This document shows positions 35,773 through 49,300 of a DNA stretch of 64,000 nt, piece after piece. The stretch is from contig NC_065555.1 of assembly GCF_022605725.1 (NCBI RefSeq), positions 8,322,938 to 8,386,937 of the forward strand. Direction: 5' to 3'. Position 1 is the stretch's first letter. Every line of letters begins with the position of its first letter. The position numbers and the translations under genes were made by a program. Source of the stretch: Anthonomus grandis grandis (lineage: Eukaryota; Arthropoda; Insecta; Coleoptera; Curculionidae). The notes under the pieces are model-generated. The model saw only the letters and a list, made by a program, of their open reading frames with translations. It ran no database searches and was not told where the DNA came from.

Positions 35773-36112
35773 AACTCAGATGTTCCAACCCATTCTGGAT
35801 CTCGATTCTCCATTGCGTACACTCTAGTTTAACACAGATCACGCGCTTACGTTTAAACATATTTGTATGTTATTTACTATTTTATTCACTACTTACTTTA
35901 GGTTAAATGCGTGCAGTTAAATAAATAGTTTTGTACCAGCATACATATTATATTAACGTACAGTTATGCTTAGTCTTTTAAATTGATTGTCAATATGTTT
36001 ATGGTTGATTTGCAGTAGGTTTTTAGCCTTTTTTAGGCCAGAATGGTTATTATATATACGCTTTATCTAAAACCACTTTCTTAAGGTCGCGGAAATCGAT
36101 TCGCCATTTTGC
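35773..36112 (+). repeat. Dispersed repeat, copy B
   Basis: Same-orientation partner of 7403-7735. It shares GGATCTCGATTCTCC, the CGCGCTTACG block, the TATTTACTATTTTATTCACT middle and the end block ACCACTTTCTTAAGGTCGCG with ATCGATTCGCC. It lacks a coding frame. Divergence between the copies looks considerable, so the family is old. Confidence 0.55.
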
Positions 36113-39100
36113 CATTTTTTTCTTTAAAACATTTTAAGCATTTATTAATAATAACATGGATATTTTTAATTACATGTTTGCATTTTTAATCCAGTTTATT
36201 ACCTCTTTGAAAAATTATTTACTTGTACTTTTAGATTTCTTATTAAAAAAATATATCCTCAGAATTCTTATGCATTAAAGAACATTATATATGTTTCCTT
36301 CAAAATGGAGCGAATTTTTATTACTTGCGTTATATACATATATAATAAAGGTAGGATGCTAAAACAAAGAGAGTTTTACGAGTAATAATGCAATAAACCT
36401 TAGACAGCGATTCTTGTTTTAATACGCCTTATCCAGCTTTTCTGCCACAATTGAGCTTGGCGAAACTTTAAAGAAAATGATGCATTAAATAACATGATAA
36501 AGTAAAATTTATGAGTATACCAAATTAAGTTTTTTCAAAGAATCTTATAAACATTTTGGTAGTGTATATAAATTCCAGTAAGATACATACTATTTTATTA
36601 AAGCAGGTCTTACTAGTTTTGTTACAATGTGTATACATAAATTAGAGAGTGGTATGTAAAAGTTCTTTCTTAATTCCTTTTTTTTTCCCTAAAGATCACA
36701 ATAAAATAAAGATCTACAAAACCTGAATAAGGAATTTTAGCTACTGCATATTTTTTCACTGTAATTGCCAAGACTTAGATAACAGCCAATATACTGCATA
36801 AAAACTACATAAAAACAATTATTTTTTTTACAAGACAAATTAAGTATGTATTTATTTTACATTTTAGTAGTAGAATTAAAAATAAATATTGCAATTTATT
36901 TTCTTACTCGCCTGTAAATTATTACTATATAAATTACTAAATTTTAGGACATTATTTTGAATCTAAATGTTTATATATGAAGAGTAAGTTACAAAAATAC
37001 TTTTTTTTTTATTTAGTTTGTTCTTTTAAATTTTATTATTATATTAATTTTTATGTTTTTTTTTTAGATAATTAATACTAAAAATTTTTTTGTAAATATT
37101 CAACTTGGTGTTTAGATAATACTCCTAATACTGTTATTATTTGAAATATAAAATTATTACAATAAATAATATAACGTAGTTTATTAACCATTACCTAAGA
37201 AAAATTATATATTATATTATATACAGGTATATCACCAAAACAGAGACAAACTTTAGTAATTCTCAAGAGATTTGAACTCCCTGATGACTTTCTGTGTTGC
37301 AATATTGTTGTTCCCAAAGGATATTTCAAGATTCACTGAAGCAATATGAGCTGATGTTCATTTAATTGGATATCGATTTTCCGACATTTATTTCGTATTA
37401 CACCAGATTTTTGATGTTTACTTTTTCTAAAAAGTTAACTTTAGCTATATTCTATGCAGTATAGATAATTACACCTAAATATATTTTGTATTTAAATAAA
37501 AAGTGTGATATAATATTTTATATATAATAATAAATACTTTATTTATTTTGTACGCAAAAATTGCCAGTAAACCAGTCAAATTTGCTACATTGAATGAAAT
37601 GAATAATTTATAAAATGTATATAAGCATGGCTAATTTTACGATAAACAAAATGACAATAAAAATTAACTAATTATTTAGTACTAACATATTAGTTGAATA
37701 CAGATTTTTTGCCTAAACTGTTTTGTATGATGGTATATATTTTTTGTTTAGTAATATAAATTGACATTTTTTAGCTCTTTTTAATTCTTTTAAATCCCGT
37801 TCAGCTATCGAGAAACTAACGACATTGTCACTAAATTAAGGAAGACAAACGTTTTCATAAACCTTATATCTTAACCTTAATTTCAATTTTCATTTAATTA
37901 GTAAAGTATTATCTGTTTAATAAGAGCGTGTCTTTTATGGTTCGAAAATTTAAAATTCAAACTTCTATCGCTAAATTATCTTATATCTGTTCTACATTTC
38001 CAAGCCCAAGCTCGATCTAGAAATAATCCAATATTCAAGAAGTGCGAATTCAAGTAAAATAAGTTCGCCAAGCTATTGGTTGTAATCTTTTTCATCCACA
38101 ATATTCTAAAATAAAGTTTTTGCAATGATGCAGAAGTCTTTAAATAGCACAACATTTAAATATGTTGTCTGCACTAATAATTTTATAAAAAATATACATA
38201 CTAAATTTGAACAATTTATGTCGGATAATAAATATCGAATAAAAAGTTTTTTTTAAAGGAATTAATTTGCGAAATTCAACTAAACTGAAAAATTTAATTT
38301 TGACGCCTAAGCATAAACTTTTTATTTTTTTAATTAAACTTTTCAAAAGGCCACTTACGGACTATCCACATAATGTACCACTGCTCTATGGCCAAATTAT
38401 GTCAAGCTATTCTGGATAACAATGGCTCTCATAATTTTTAAAGCAAAATACAAGAGACGAAATTTAAGACGTAGTAGGCACTAAGACAAACAGTTTTGTT
38501 TTTTATGCATATAACCTTAAATGAGCCGTTTGAGACCTAGATCAAAAAACATTTTGGCCACCTGAGAAATGATAAGTTTCAACATCACAGGGTTCGTCCA
38601 CATTCCTATATAAATATGTGACGGTATTAGAATAGAAGGTTCCGTGATTCCTGACCTCTGCGTTCTCCCGATATTAACCATCTAGATTTTTTTAAAGCTT
38701 ATAAGTGAGGTGCAAGAATACAAAAAGGGCAAAACTATCATTTAATATGTTAATGTGAGGTCGTATTATCGGTTCTCATGTGGAGAAGATAAGGAATTGC
38801 GAAAAAACTAGATGACCGGAGAGAATATAGATATCCTTACCATTATTACTCATTACTTGTGAAGTTCGTTGTCGAGGAAGAAGCTCTAGGCGACAAAAAA
38901 AAATTCCTAAGCATTTCTTATTTTATATCGCCAAAGGCTATTACGCCAAAGGATATTACGAATCTACGGACAACCAAGACGAAAAATAAAATGGGATCAT
39001 GTTTTCAGATAAATTTAGATTTTGAAGAAAAGTCGGGCATCGAACATGTGAAATGCGCTTTCTGGAATTTTCTTTCAAAGTCAAATGGAATGATGGATTG

Positions 39101-40729
39101 GGTAGTAGAACTTCTTAGGTTTAGTAGACTCTTCTAAAAAATCTTTCGTATGTTTTAAAATAGTTTTATCGTATAGATACCAGTGTTTTTGGACTTATTT
39201 GCTTAGCATATTGATGCTTTCTTTGCGTAATTCTAAATTTGTGTAATATAAGATGTATTCAGGGTGTGAAGATGCTAGAGGAGATAAGTTCTGATAAAAA
39301 AATAGATAACATGAGACGACTCAGTATTCACTAGTAATTATATAATATTATTATTAATAATTTTTCAAAGTGTGCGCAACATTTTTCACCATGGATCAGA
39401 ATATTGTTCATTTTTTTCTGAAACAACTTGAAGGAAAATTTGTATTTATAAGAAATATAGAAAAAACTTATTATGTGGTATGCCAGATATGTAAAATATC
39501 GTTTTTCGTTAACATTTAGGCTCTTTAAATTTGGTACTTTCATTAAAAAATTATTTTTATTGTAAAAACGTTATAAGCTTCCAGGTTAGAAATAAAAAAT
39601 TAATATTAACGAAAAAAGTAAATTGCATTAAAAATCTTGATGTTTTGTATGAATAAAAATTGAAACATTAGCAAAAGAGTTTTATGGTAGTCATGTCACC
39701 TTAAATATCAATATGTCAAAATTCAATGAAAAGTTCAAATTTAGGATTGGCGATTGCGCACATCATGTAGTGGCGAATCTTGTCTATATAATAATCTTTA
39801 AACCTGGGAAGAATTTTGTCCACAAATGAAAATACCAATGTTTGAATTAAGTCTAATAGTTTTTTATGTAAGCATTGCAGTATTCATGGTAAAATAAACT
39901 TTATTTTATTCAAAAATGACCTCCTTCACCACTTTCTTTATATATGACGATGTTTAAAATATTGATTTGAATAAATGAATTTAAACAACAATCTAAAAGA
40001 ACATTTAAATATATAAAAGAAAATAACTAAACAAAGATACAATAAGGGCAACTGAAACTACTAGTTAAGTAAACTTACAAAACTTTTCTACAATTTCTAA
40101 CTTTCCAAAACATTTAAGAACATTTTCAAAGTTATATTAATGAAGCAAATTGGATTGACAGGATGATGTATCTGTGTGAGCAAGTGGAATCGGTCTTCGT
40201 TATAATATGAAAGCTTTGTCATGTTACTTTAATACTGCATATGGAGCCAACTACGAAGGCGGAGAAACCGGGATGATACAGGGATATTTGATTGTTAAAC
40301 GTTAACGTCGGCTTCGCTGAAATTGTAAATAAACACTTTTATGTTTCTGCTTAAGATACAGAAAAAAATTGGATGTAGCCAGATTAGTCTTGAATTTGCA
40401 ATATTTTTTTTTACATAGATATATATTTAAAAATAATGTGCCAAAGTTGAAAAAAAATATACATAAAAGATATTTAGTGAAAGATCATATACATATACCA
40501 AAAGCAAAATTCATTTTTTTTTGTCTAAATTAAAAAATGTTTAATGGGTTTATATTTGCTTAATTTTTTATATATATTTGCATTTAAAAAAAATATATTT
40601 TTTTCCACATCGCATTTACCAGAATAATCAAAAAACTAAAAGATACACTGCAACGTGATTATTCATTGCAATTTATTTTGTTATCGAATTTATTTTTTTT
40701 TGTAATAAAACAAAAATAACCAATTTTGC
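36113..40729. other. AT-rich non-coding stretch
   Basis: No gene recognised. The open frame at 38859-39137 (+, 92 codons) has mixed, protein-like composition but matches no family I know. A single CAGGGTGTGAAG at 39260 resembles a CAGGGTGT end but has no partner. Confidence 0.4.
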
Positions 40730-40925
40730 CAGTGGACTGGATAGACCTATTTGCCACCTTATAGTCCTGACCTGAGCTTTCTTAATCAGTGTTTAGGGAG
40801 AGATGAAGTATATAGAAAAGGTGTGGGAGTTAAGGTAAAAGATTTAAAGTACTATACATTCTTTAAATGAAGGTTTTGTAAAAAAATTACAGGAAATATA
40901 TTTAACGGTCAGATTTAATACTTGA
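40730..40925 (+). pseudogene. Possible mariner-like transposase fragment
   Basis: The plus strand reads LPPYSPDLSFLNQCLGRDEV then YRKGVGVKVKDLKYYT. It has the W/L-PPYSPDL block, the spacing to a -VY- and the leucine-rich segment as in mariner C-termini, but the Asp after SPDL is replaced. Short and decayed. The call rests mainly on PPYSPDL. Confidence 0.45.
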
Positions 40926-42399
40926 GTCAATATTCTTTGTCAATTAATAAATTATTTAAAAAAATATTTATTTAATTCTAGCTAGTTATAATAATAATAT
41001 TATGTTAAATCTAGCTTATTCTCTAAATAAAAACAATAACCGTAATTTTTTATAAGCTTTCTTTATAATACAGGATTATTATTTTTCTTCTTTACTTATA
41101 TTTTGCAATTTGCCTTTCTGTAAAGTATACTAATCCTTCCTTCTCTAACCTCATTTTTTTAACTTCATCGTCAATATATTTTAAGGTTGGCCTTATAAAA
41201 AAACTTATAGCTACTAATAAATGCATCATGTGCAAAAAGATAAATGATTCTAATTTAACCCCGTTATGATGTAAATATTTAAAAAAATAACCTAACCAAA
41301 TATCAATATACTAGCTATTTTTTAATTTAGATAAGATAATTTAAGCTTTTAAAAACACTGTGTTCCATTACAAATTTACCATATTTGCGTACTTTCTCAA
41401 ACTTATGAATTCCCTGTATTACATTTTAGAATACTCTAGATTAGCAAAGGATATGTTCTGCAACTTTGGTAATTATTTTTTTTTCTTAATTACTCTTCGC
41501 ATATTAGCGCGACCAGGTACTATCCAACTGTAAGAAATAACCTAAAGTACTTAAATATAATAACTAAAGAATAGATAAAAAAAAATAATTAACAGACATT
41601 GTGTTAATAGAACATGCATATGGAAATATGGAAATATGCCATTCCATCTATCTCCATTAAGTTATCAGAATCTAATATTCACATAAAACAAACAAAAAAT
41701 TAAAATCACAAAATAATCAAAATATATACAACAAATTGTTCCCTGCCTAATGTACTAGTAAATATAAAGTTCTGCTTAAGAGAGATTAAAAAAATATTAT
41801 CTAAGTTTAAGATATGCTATTTTTATTAATTAAGAATATGATGTGATTTCAACTTAAAAGTAAATTCAAAACTTCACTATAAAATTTCAGGTAATGCTTG
41901 AAGAGTAAAGGTTAAAAGGTTATTAATCTATATTTAAAATAAGAATGGTCTCATTACAGTACCCTTCCGAACACAAAAATTGCACCAATTTATCTTCAAA
42001 ATATTCCAAAGTCTCTTTTATTCCTTGTTATTAATTTTTTTAAAGAATATCTTGTGAAACATTATCAAAGGCTTGCTAAATTAACAAATTTTGCTAAAAA
42101 GAAGTTTCTTGTCTTTATGAAGGGGTAATTATAAGTAGTGGAAACTAATTATCTTCACATGTAAAAATAAAAAAAGCAAACCTTACTTATACATTATTAT
42201 CATCGAATCAATCCAGCAAACTTTACGGCTTTGAAAGAGAAAATGTAAAAAAACATCTCGGATCCGTTGTTTTCAGGGATTGTATCTACACATAAATTCC
42301 ATTACTATAAATTCAACTTCTTAGCGGGGAGCGGCATTCACCCTTATTTTGTCAAATGTGATATATCTTTTGAAAGAGCAGTAATTTTTCAGCAGCCAG
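40926..42399. other. AT-rich non-coding stretch
   Basis: No gene or repeat recognised on either strand. Confidence 0.5.
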
Positions 42400-42560
42400 A
42401 ATAGACTAAATGGCATACATTTCTGTTCGCAGATGTTCCCACGAAAAGAAATCAAGAGGGAAACAAGTCGGTCGATCTTGCGGGCCATTCGTTAAAATGA
42501 TTATAGTGCCTTCTCCCAATAAATGTTTCATTAACGATGAGCACCCGATTTATTTGTCCT
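42400..42560 (-). pseudogene. Mariner-like transposase fragment
   Basis: The minus strand reads VNETFIGRRHYNHFNEWPAR followed by STDLFP, then frame-shifted DFFSWEHLRTEMYA. WPARS-x-DL-x-P-x-DFF-W-x-HL is the third-Asp block of insect mariner-type transposases. A frameshift or stop interrupts it between P and DFF. The remaining DNA to about 42700 is not readable. Confidence 0.62.
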
Positions 42561-43740
42561 TGATTTTTTTTTGGGAATATCTGTAATCGAAAAATTCCAA
42601 AAATCCGATGATTTTGTTCAAATGTTCACATTAAAAGCAGTAAAGCTTGCTGGACCATTTTTGATAGGTCATCGTGTATTTTAAACGTAGCCAAAACTCG
42701 ATGATATGATATATGGTAATAATAATAATGATCATATATTTGTAAATATCACCATCCTATTTCCACTTGGTCTTTTATGCAAATAATAGTTTTATTTTGA
42801 ATTTGATAAAGTAAACCACGAGTCCAAAGATGTTGTTGATTGCATATCAAGTTTTTTCTTAGGCTGTAGTCAATGTATGCGTGTCGGTTATTATTTTTTA
42901 AATGAAATATATATATTAGGAGTTTCACAGGTATCTGTCTTATTATGCTTCACTTGTATTTATTCATTTTATTCATAACTATTGTATTGAAGGGTACGTA
43001 TATCAGACAAATCTTGATAATATATTTAACTAGTTAGATTTGAATAATATAAGTGCTTCTTTATTTTGTTTGTATGCTCTCGAGATAATAAGTTAGGCAA
43101 TCGTTTTTATGAATGAGTCTGTTCCTAATTTTGTATCTTGGATAAAACTAATAGTCATACTGATAAAATTGTAAGTAAAGGAATTTATGTATTGAATTAT
43201 ATATCAAAAACAGAAGAATTTGTATTATATCAAATACTAATTACTGAAATTAACAGTATTCTACAACAATTCTCAAGATCCTTAGATTCTGAAAATTTTA
43301 AATAAATATTAGAAATCGGGATAGTTGCGGTAATATAATAAGAATCTTTTCTTTTGTCACATTGAATAAAATACGATATACTAAAATGTGACTTTAGTGA
43401 AAATTATTCTCTACTTTTCTACCCTACTTGGTACCACAGTGACTAACTTTGGCTTTTTAAATAAAACACATTTAGTTGTATATTTCGGATTCTATGGAGA
43501 ATCATATTTTGCTTTATTTAAAATAATACCTATTTTCAACTTTTTTGCAGCTAATGAAATAGAAAATATTTTTAATAACGAAATAAAAAGCAATGAATGC
43601 TTATCTTGATATAACCTGTACTAATTTAGAGAGATATACTAATGTGTAAATTTTTCTTGCTTGTTCACAGCCAAAACTAAAAAAAGATATTTAAAACGCA
43701 GCCTGCTAATAAATCTTCTATAAGAAGCAAACTTTACTAT
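42561..43740. other. AT-rich non-coding stretch
   Basis: No gene recognised. The open frame at 43388-43609 is hydrophobic and AT-driven, without motif support. Confidence 0.45.
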
Positions 43741-43990
43741 GTACAAGTTTATTTATTAGCCGTAAGCCTTCTCATTAAATATATCTTCCCAAGCCACAAT
43801 TTCCCATTGAGAATAAAGCTGCATCAAGAGCAATTGCTCCAGCCAGCAATTGCGGTTTCCGACTTGATAGGTAGTCATAGATCAGCTGTCCAATGCCACC
43901 CAACTAACTGTGACCGGCCTTGTTATTTCTCGTAACCTCAAAGCCCTTTAAAGGCGTGTTACCTCCTCATCTTAATTTACCTAAAATTAA
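43741..43990. other. GC-richer block of unknown nature
   Basis: The block from about 43800 to 43975 contains AAGAGCAATTGCTCCAGCCA, GCAATTGCGGTTTCCGACTT and CTAACTGTGACCGGCCTTG, unlike the AT-rich flanks. It includes a local palindrome around CAATTGC, repeated twice. Neither strand gives a family motif that I recognise. It may be a relic of a repeat or conserved non-coding DNA. Confidence 0.35.
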
Positions 43991-45276
43991 TCGATATACC
44001 TTTTTTTTAAAATATGATTTTTGGTTATAAAGTAGCTATTATTTTTTGTTCTAAAATTTTTTTTTGTTAAAAGCTGTAAAGATTTTAAAACATTTTTTTT
44101 AGCATTTATCATATTTTATGTATTTATTAATACTCATAATAATAACCAACTTTATTCAGTAAAAATATTTGAATTTTTACGCCTTAGTACGATAACTGAA
44201 TACAAGATAGCCTCTCATAAATGGTCCAACAAGATTTCTCAAAAAAATTCTTGGATGTATAGAAAAGTTCGTCTTGGAACATTTATCGCAATACACCTTG
44301 CCCATTTCAAAAAATAAGGGCAAATGTCGCCTTCAATAAAGAATCGAAGTTATAGTGACTATAGAATTTACGTGTAAGTACGTCTTTCTAAAAACAGAAG
44401 TATAAAGGTTCAAGATTTTTTTTGTAAATTGTAATATTTAAAGCCACAATCTTTACTGGACTGATTTCGGCCACTAGATTTATTTTTAATCTTATTAGCA
44501 AAATATTTTCATTAATATATTCCAATTATAAAAATGTCAATCAATTTAATAGTTATGACAGTTAACGAAGATAACTTTAATAATATTTATTTAACTGATT
44601 AAGAAAAGTTAGCATAAAAATTTTACAAAAATTAGAGGTAAGACATTTTTATAATTATCAGTAGGAGAGTGACTTCATAGTTCTCGTAATATTATATAAA
44701 TATGAACATCCAATTTAAGAGGTAGTCAAAAATAAGGACGTTAATTTTCCCTTTAATCTAATTTTAAGGCAACTTATCCTTAACTTATTTTAATGCAACT
44801 TATCCTGTAACAAAAAATCTATAACTATCCTCGTATTCCGAAATACGCGTGTGAAATCAACGTGTACTATCGAAAATGGCAACTAAATTTTTCATTAAAA
44901 ATTATTTTCCAATTCCTACTGCTCGACTAAATAAAACAGCAGTATATTTTTAATAAGTAACATAAGAAAATATTCCTTGATACCACTAATATATTTGACA
45001 AATGGCAACTATTCTATTTATAAATAAATTGATGGTTTTAAAGGAAAAGAAAAGTTAAGTATCATCAACTCAATCAATTGTATATTTGATTACGATACCA
45101 TCCAAAAAATAATCTAATTAAAGTGTTCTATATATATTAAACCAACCTACAAGACATATTAAACGCCTTTTTAATATGTTTGCCTATTTTCCATAAATTG
45201 CCTTTTATCAAGGTTATACGCCCAAGTATCGACGTATATCCATTTTGTAAATGAAGTAGTTATAGGAAGTCTAGTA
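43991..45276. other. AT-rich non-coding stretch
   Basis: No gene recognised on either strand. Confidence 0.5.
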
Positions 45277-45440
45277 TCGTATTTACAAGGTAAAAGCGTT
45301 TGGCAATTTGCATATTAACTAAATTATGGAAATGTAATTAGCGAGTAAAAGCCAGAAAGCGACGTATGAGTACGTACATGGCTCTGGTTTTACACAAATC
45401 ACATAAGTTCAACTTTTATGACTTTATGGAGGCATCCGGT
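45277..45440 (+). repeat. Dispersed element, copy 1 (TTGCATATTAACT family)
   Basis: The core AAAGCGTTTGGCAATTTGCA, TATTAACTAAATTATGG and AAATGTAATTAGCGA recurs, inverted, at 46243-46306 with only a few changes over about 60 bp. The part further right (TACACAAATCACATAAGTTC) resembles 61974-62105. There is no coding content. Function unknown. Confidence 0.6.
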
Positions 45441-46242
45441 TCAGTCGAAATAGTATTTATTACTATTTGGATGCAAGCTTTTGAATGATGGCTGGAAAAC
45501 TATGGTTAGTTATTAATAGAGATAAAGCGGTTTTTTAACCCCGAATACTAATGAAGTTAAATGATTAAGTTTACATTTAATATATATCTTACATAAACAT
45601 TAAGATTTTATTATTTACCGATTTAAAAAATAAAAATAGCTTAGAAAAGTAATAAAAGGCATGTCAGTTTTAAAAAACAAAAGATTTAGGATAGATTTGT
45701 CAACGATATTAAAAAATTATCATAAATAAACCATCTAATATTTTTTTCCGATATTTTACGGTTAAATATAAAAATTATCAATAAAAAGTAAATAAACTTA
45801 ATGCATAATTTAAATGAACACGATTCTCATTAATGTTTTACAAAATCAATAGCTAAGCCTTGCTTGCAAAATAATGATAAGTTTGCCATTATTAATATAA
45901 AAAATAGTTTTGCCTTTATCCTAGTTCTGTTATAGTTGTTTTTGACAAAAAATTAGAGCTGTAAAACCTTTAATACGAGTTTGGGACAATTACTTACTAA
46001 TTTATTTCCTTTGAATTAATACTTCACAGTAAATTAATTTCAATTATTGACTTTAAGGTTTACCTTTTGATCTAGTTTCGCAAAACTATTTATAAATTTA
46101 GTACAATGTTGGTTAATATGATTTTCATTTTCTAAAAAACCGTTCAAACAAAAACCAACCCGGAAGCTGGAAAAGTGCATCCAACATAACTCAACTCGAG
46201 ACCCATAAAGCATCGCGCTCGGCTTGTTTCCTATTTAAGTTT
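45441..46242. other. AT-rich spacer between inverted copies
   Basis: No gene recognised between the two inverted TTGCATATTAACT blocks. Confidence 0.5.
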
Positions 46243-46306
46243 AAGTCGCTAATTACATTTCCATATTTCAGTTAATATGCAAATTGCGAAACGCTTTTAA
46301 ATACGT
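46243..46306 (-). repeat. Dispersed element, copy 2 (TTGCATATTAACT family)
   Basis: On the minus strand this reads AAAAGCGTTTCGCAATTTGC, ATATTAACTGAAATATGG and AAATGTAATTAGCGAC, closely matching copy 1. The flanks on both sides (46150-46240 and 46307-46385) are unusually complex for this window, with CATCGCGCTCGGC and GGCGTCGCGTCGCATCGACG, but do not match copy 1. Confidence 0.6.
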
Positions 46307-49300
46307 TTGTACAGACTGGTTGGCTTCACGTTTGAAATTCCAGGCGTCGCGTCGCATCGACGCCAACGATAACGAACCTGATTATAGTCAACCTATTTAA
46401 GTTTATTATTTTTTGGTTTATATTATTTTTCAAAATATTATATTTTATTAATTTGTTGTTCTGTATATAACTTAATAAACAGATTTGTAATCATGTAATT
46501 AAATTAATATGTATTTAAAAATGGATCTACCTTACTGGATAATCAAATCGTATCACAAATATGAGCTGTGAGATAAACTGTTCAATATAATTTAAATTTG
46601 TCTGCTAGACGTCGTTCTCAGCAATTAAACCTTAAATATAAATTTTTTACTTATATTATACATGTATCAAATTCAATTAGTTTTGGGAATTTATTATCAA
46701 CGATCGCTTTATTAAAATTTAGCTATATAAATATATTTCAAAAAATCTTTTTATAATTTGACGTCATTGGAGTTCTCCCTCTGCAGGATTATGTAAGAAT
46801 GAAAAGGCTGCGCTAACAATTCAGTAATACTTTAAGATTTCAAAGTTTATATCAGAAATATTATTCACGGGAAAAATCTATGGAAATCTGTGTATTACTG
46901 TTTATAAGTCATTGTTTTAAAATAATTATAATCTTTTTCGAAGAAAAAATATACCTTCTGATATTTAAATGTCAAATCCGAGATCACTGATTTATTAAAG
47001 AAATGATGAAAAAATCGTAATATGTAATGTATATTGTTTTATTTAGCGAAAATGTGGTACAAATATATGTAAAAATATAAAATGATTTTAATTTGAATTC
47101 TATTTCATTTGCAAAATATTAACAATCGATGGTACTTCTGAGGGTACAACGCGTGTTGATACTTTTAGCATATTAAAACACATGTTTTCTAGGTTGTCTC
47201 TATTGACTCAGGCTAAACAGGGCATCTCGAATAATTTCCAAGGAGAAGGTAACATTCTATGGTATACCATAGATAATCTCTGCCTCCAGTTTCCCAGAAA
47301 TACTCTATTAAGGAGTTAGGTCACAACCCTAATGTGGAGCAAGTCAAATAATAAAACGTTATAATAATTATATTACTTATTACTTATACAATATAATCGT
47401 AAATCACTCATTAACTTAAAATAAATCCTCTCAATCCCTTTACACCGGTTAATTATTACAGTTTTTGATATTTGTAGGCAAATTATTAAGAGTTAAAAGT
47501 TTTGACCGAATTTGAAATAAAATTTACATAACATGTTTTATAATCCTTGATTAAGGTATAAGATAATAATTTTGGTTTATCTTGATATTTGCAATCAAAA
47601 TTAATTTTTGATTTTGTTAATTTAACTTATTGGTTTCTTGTTGTGAAATCATCTTTTACTTTGTTGATATAGCCCCAAATGTGCATACAGGGGCACATAA
47701 CCGTAAACTATCATCACTTTTTATTTTTATTTATTTTGAAAAATAAAGACTAACAGTTTGAAATAAACCTTCTGGATATGGTTGACCAAAATCACAAATT
47801 AGACTTTCCTTGTAATAATCTTTAGTTGGTTTTGTTTTTTGATAAGCATTAGATATAATCACTTTTAAGTTACTTAGAAACACAAGATGTGTGTAAATAA
47901 TTTAAAATATATATATATAGATATATTCGACGTTTATAGGAAAGAACGAAGCACAAAATTACTGTGGTCATCTTTTTGTGGTCAATGCAATGTTGACAGT
48001 ACTAGATAAACCAAGAGTAAATATTTTAAGTTGAATTTGTTATTCAATGTTTATATTTAAAAGTTACAAACCAAATTTTTTTCGAGATCAACAGGTGGGG
48101 ACTAAACTCCTAATTATTCGGTAATAACAAAAAATAACTCTGATATTTGCCTGATCCCAAAGGCATGCTATTAGAGTTTTGAGAAGCCACGCAGCTTTCT
48201 AAGTCAACACTTTACTTTTTTGCTTATTCTTTTTTATACAGCCTTAGAAACAGAAAATCTACGCATACCAATATGATATCGCATCACCATTTAAACCTAA
48301 AACTATTGATTTTAAATTCACTGGTCCATAGAGCGGTTATCTAAAAAGGAATCATTTGAGAATCAAAGCACCTTTAATAACCGTACTTTTTTTTAATAAT
48401 TACCAGTGTAGGTACCTAAAATGCTGCATTAAGAAACACGGATCCTCTAAAATATCTTCGGGAGTCAACGAGGCCAGTGAACTAGATGTTTGTCTTCATT
48501 TTTTTATAGCTTACAAAATTTTGTGTTTCCTCAAAACTACTGCCAAGATAACAGTATCTTTCTGCCTGTGACTTATATAGTAACCGATTATATGCGACAA
48601 AGTCTCACACCTCGTTTTGGATCTACTATAATCTACTTATAGAGCTCTGAATAGGCTAGTAAGATAATCAGTAAACCGTCAGTAACTGCGACTATAAAAA
48701 TATTGTAATATCTTATTCAAAAACTTCTATTGCCTGCCAAATTTATCTGGCACAAATATCAATTTATAAGATAAAATTACAAGTCAGTCCACGGAGTGCA
48801 ATAATAGATATAAGCCATTAGACGGCCTCGAATCTATTAGTATTTCTCCTTTCTCAAATAGTTATTTCACGAATTTTGTGAGAAATGATCAATTTGTGAT
48901 TTTTTCTGCTGATTGTATGAAACGCGCCATCGTTATTCATTATACTATTTTGTCTGATTAATAGTCTTAATTACGGCTAGTAAGTATCAAATAGACTGTA
49001 TATATAAATATTTCAAAGGGCTGCATACCTATATTTTTTAATATACTTTTTTTCATATTTCTGAAATAATAAATTTGAAACACTAAAATGTTTTTTTAAT
49101 TGGTTTAAATATAAAACAAACTTTAAACTGCAGAAATATTATTGTTGGTTTAATCGGTACAAAATCAGACCCCAGAATAAAAATATTCATTATTGTCAAA
49201 ATAAAATTACATTAAAAATTATAAGTATATTTGCTTTTTAAATTTTCGTAGTAAAATTTGGAATATTAAATAATGTTTTCTATATTATTTTAGCTAAGTA

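Noticed and set aside
39260..39280. Single CAGGGTGTGAAG resembling the CAGGGTGT transposon end
   Set aside because: It is not flanked by TA, and no inverted partner was found within about 2 kb. Eight bases alone are too weak.
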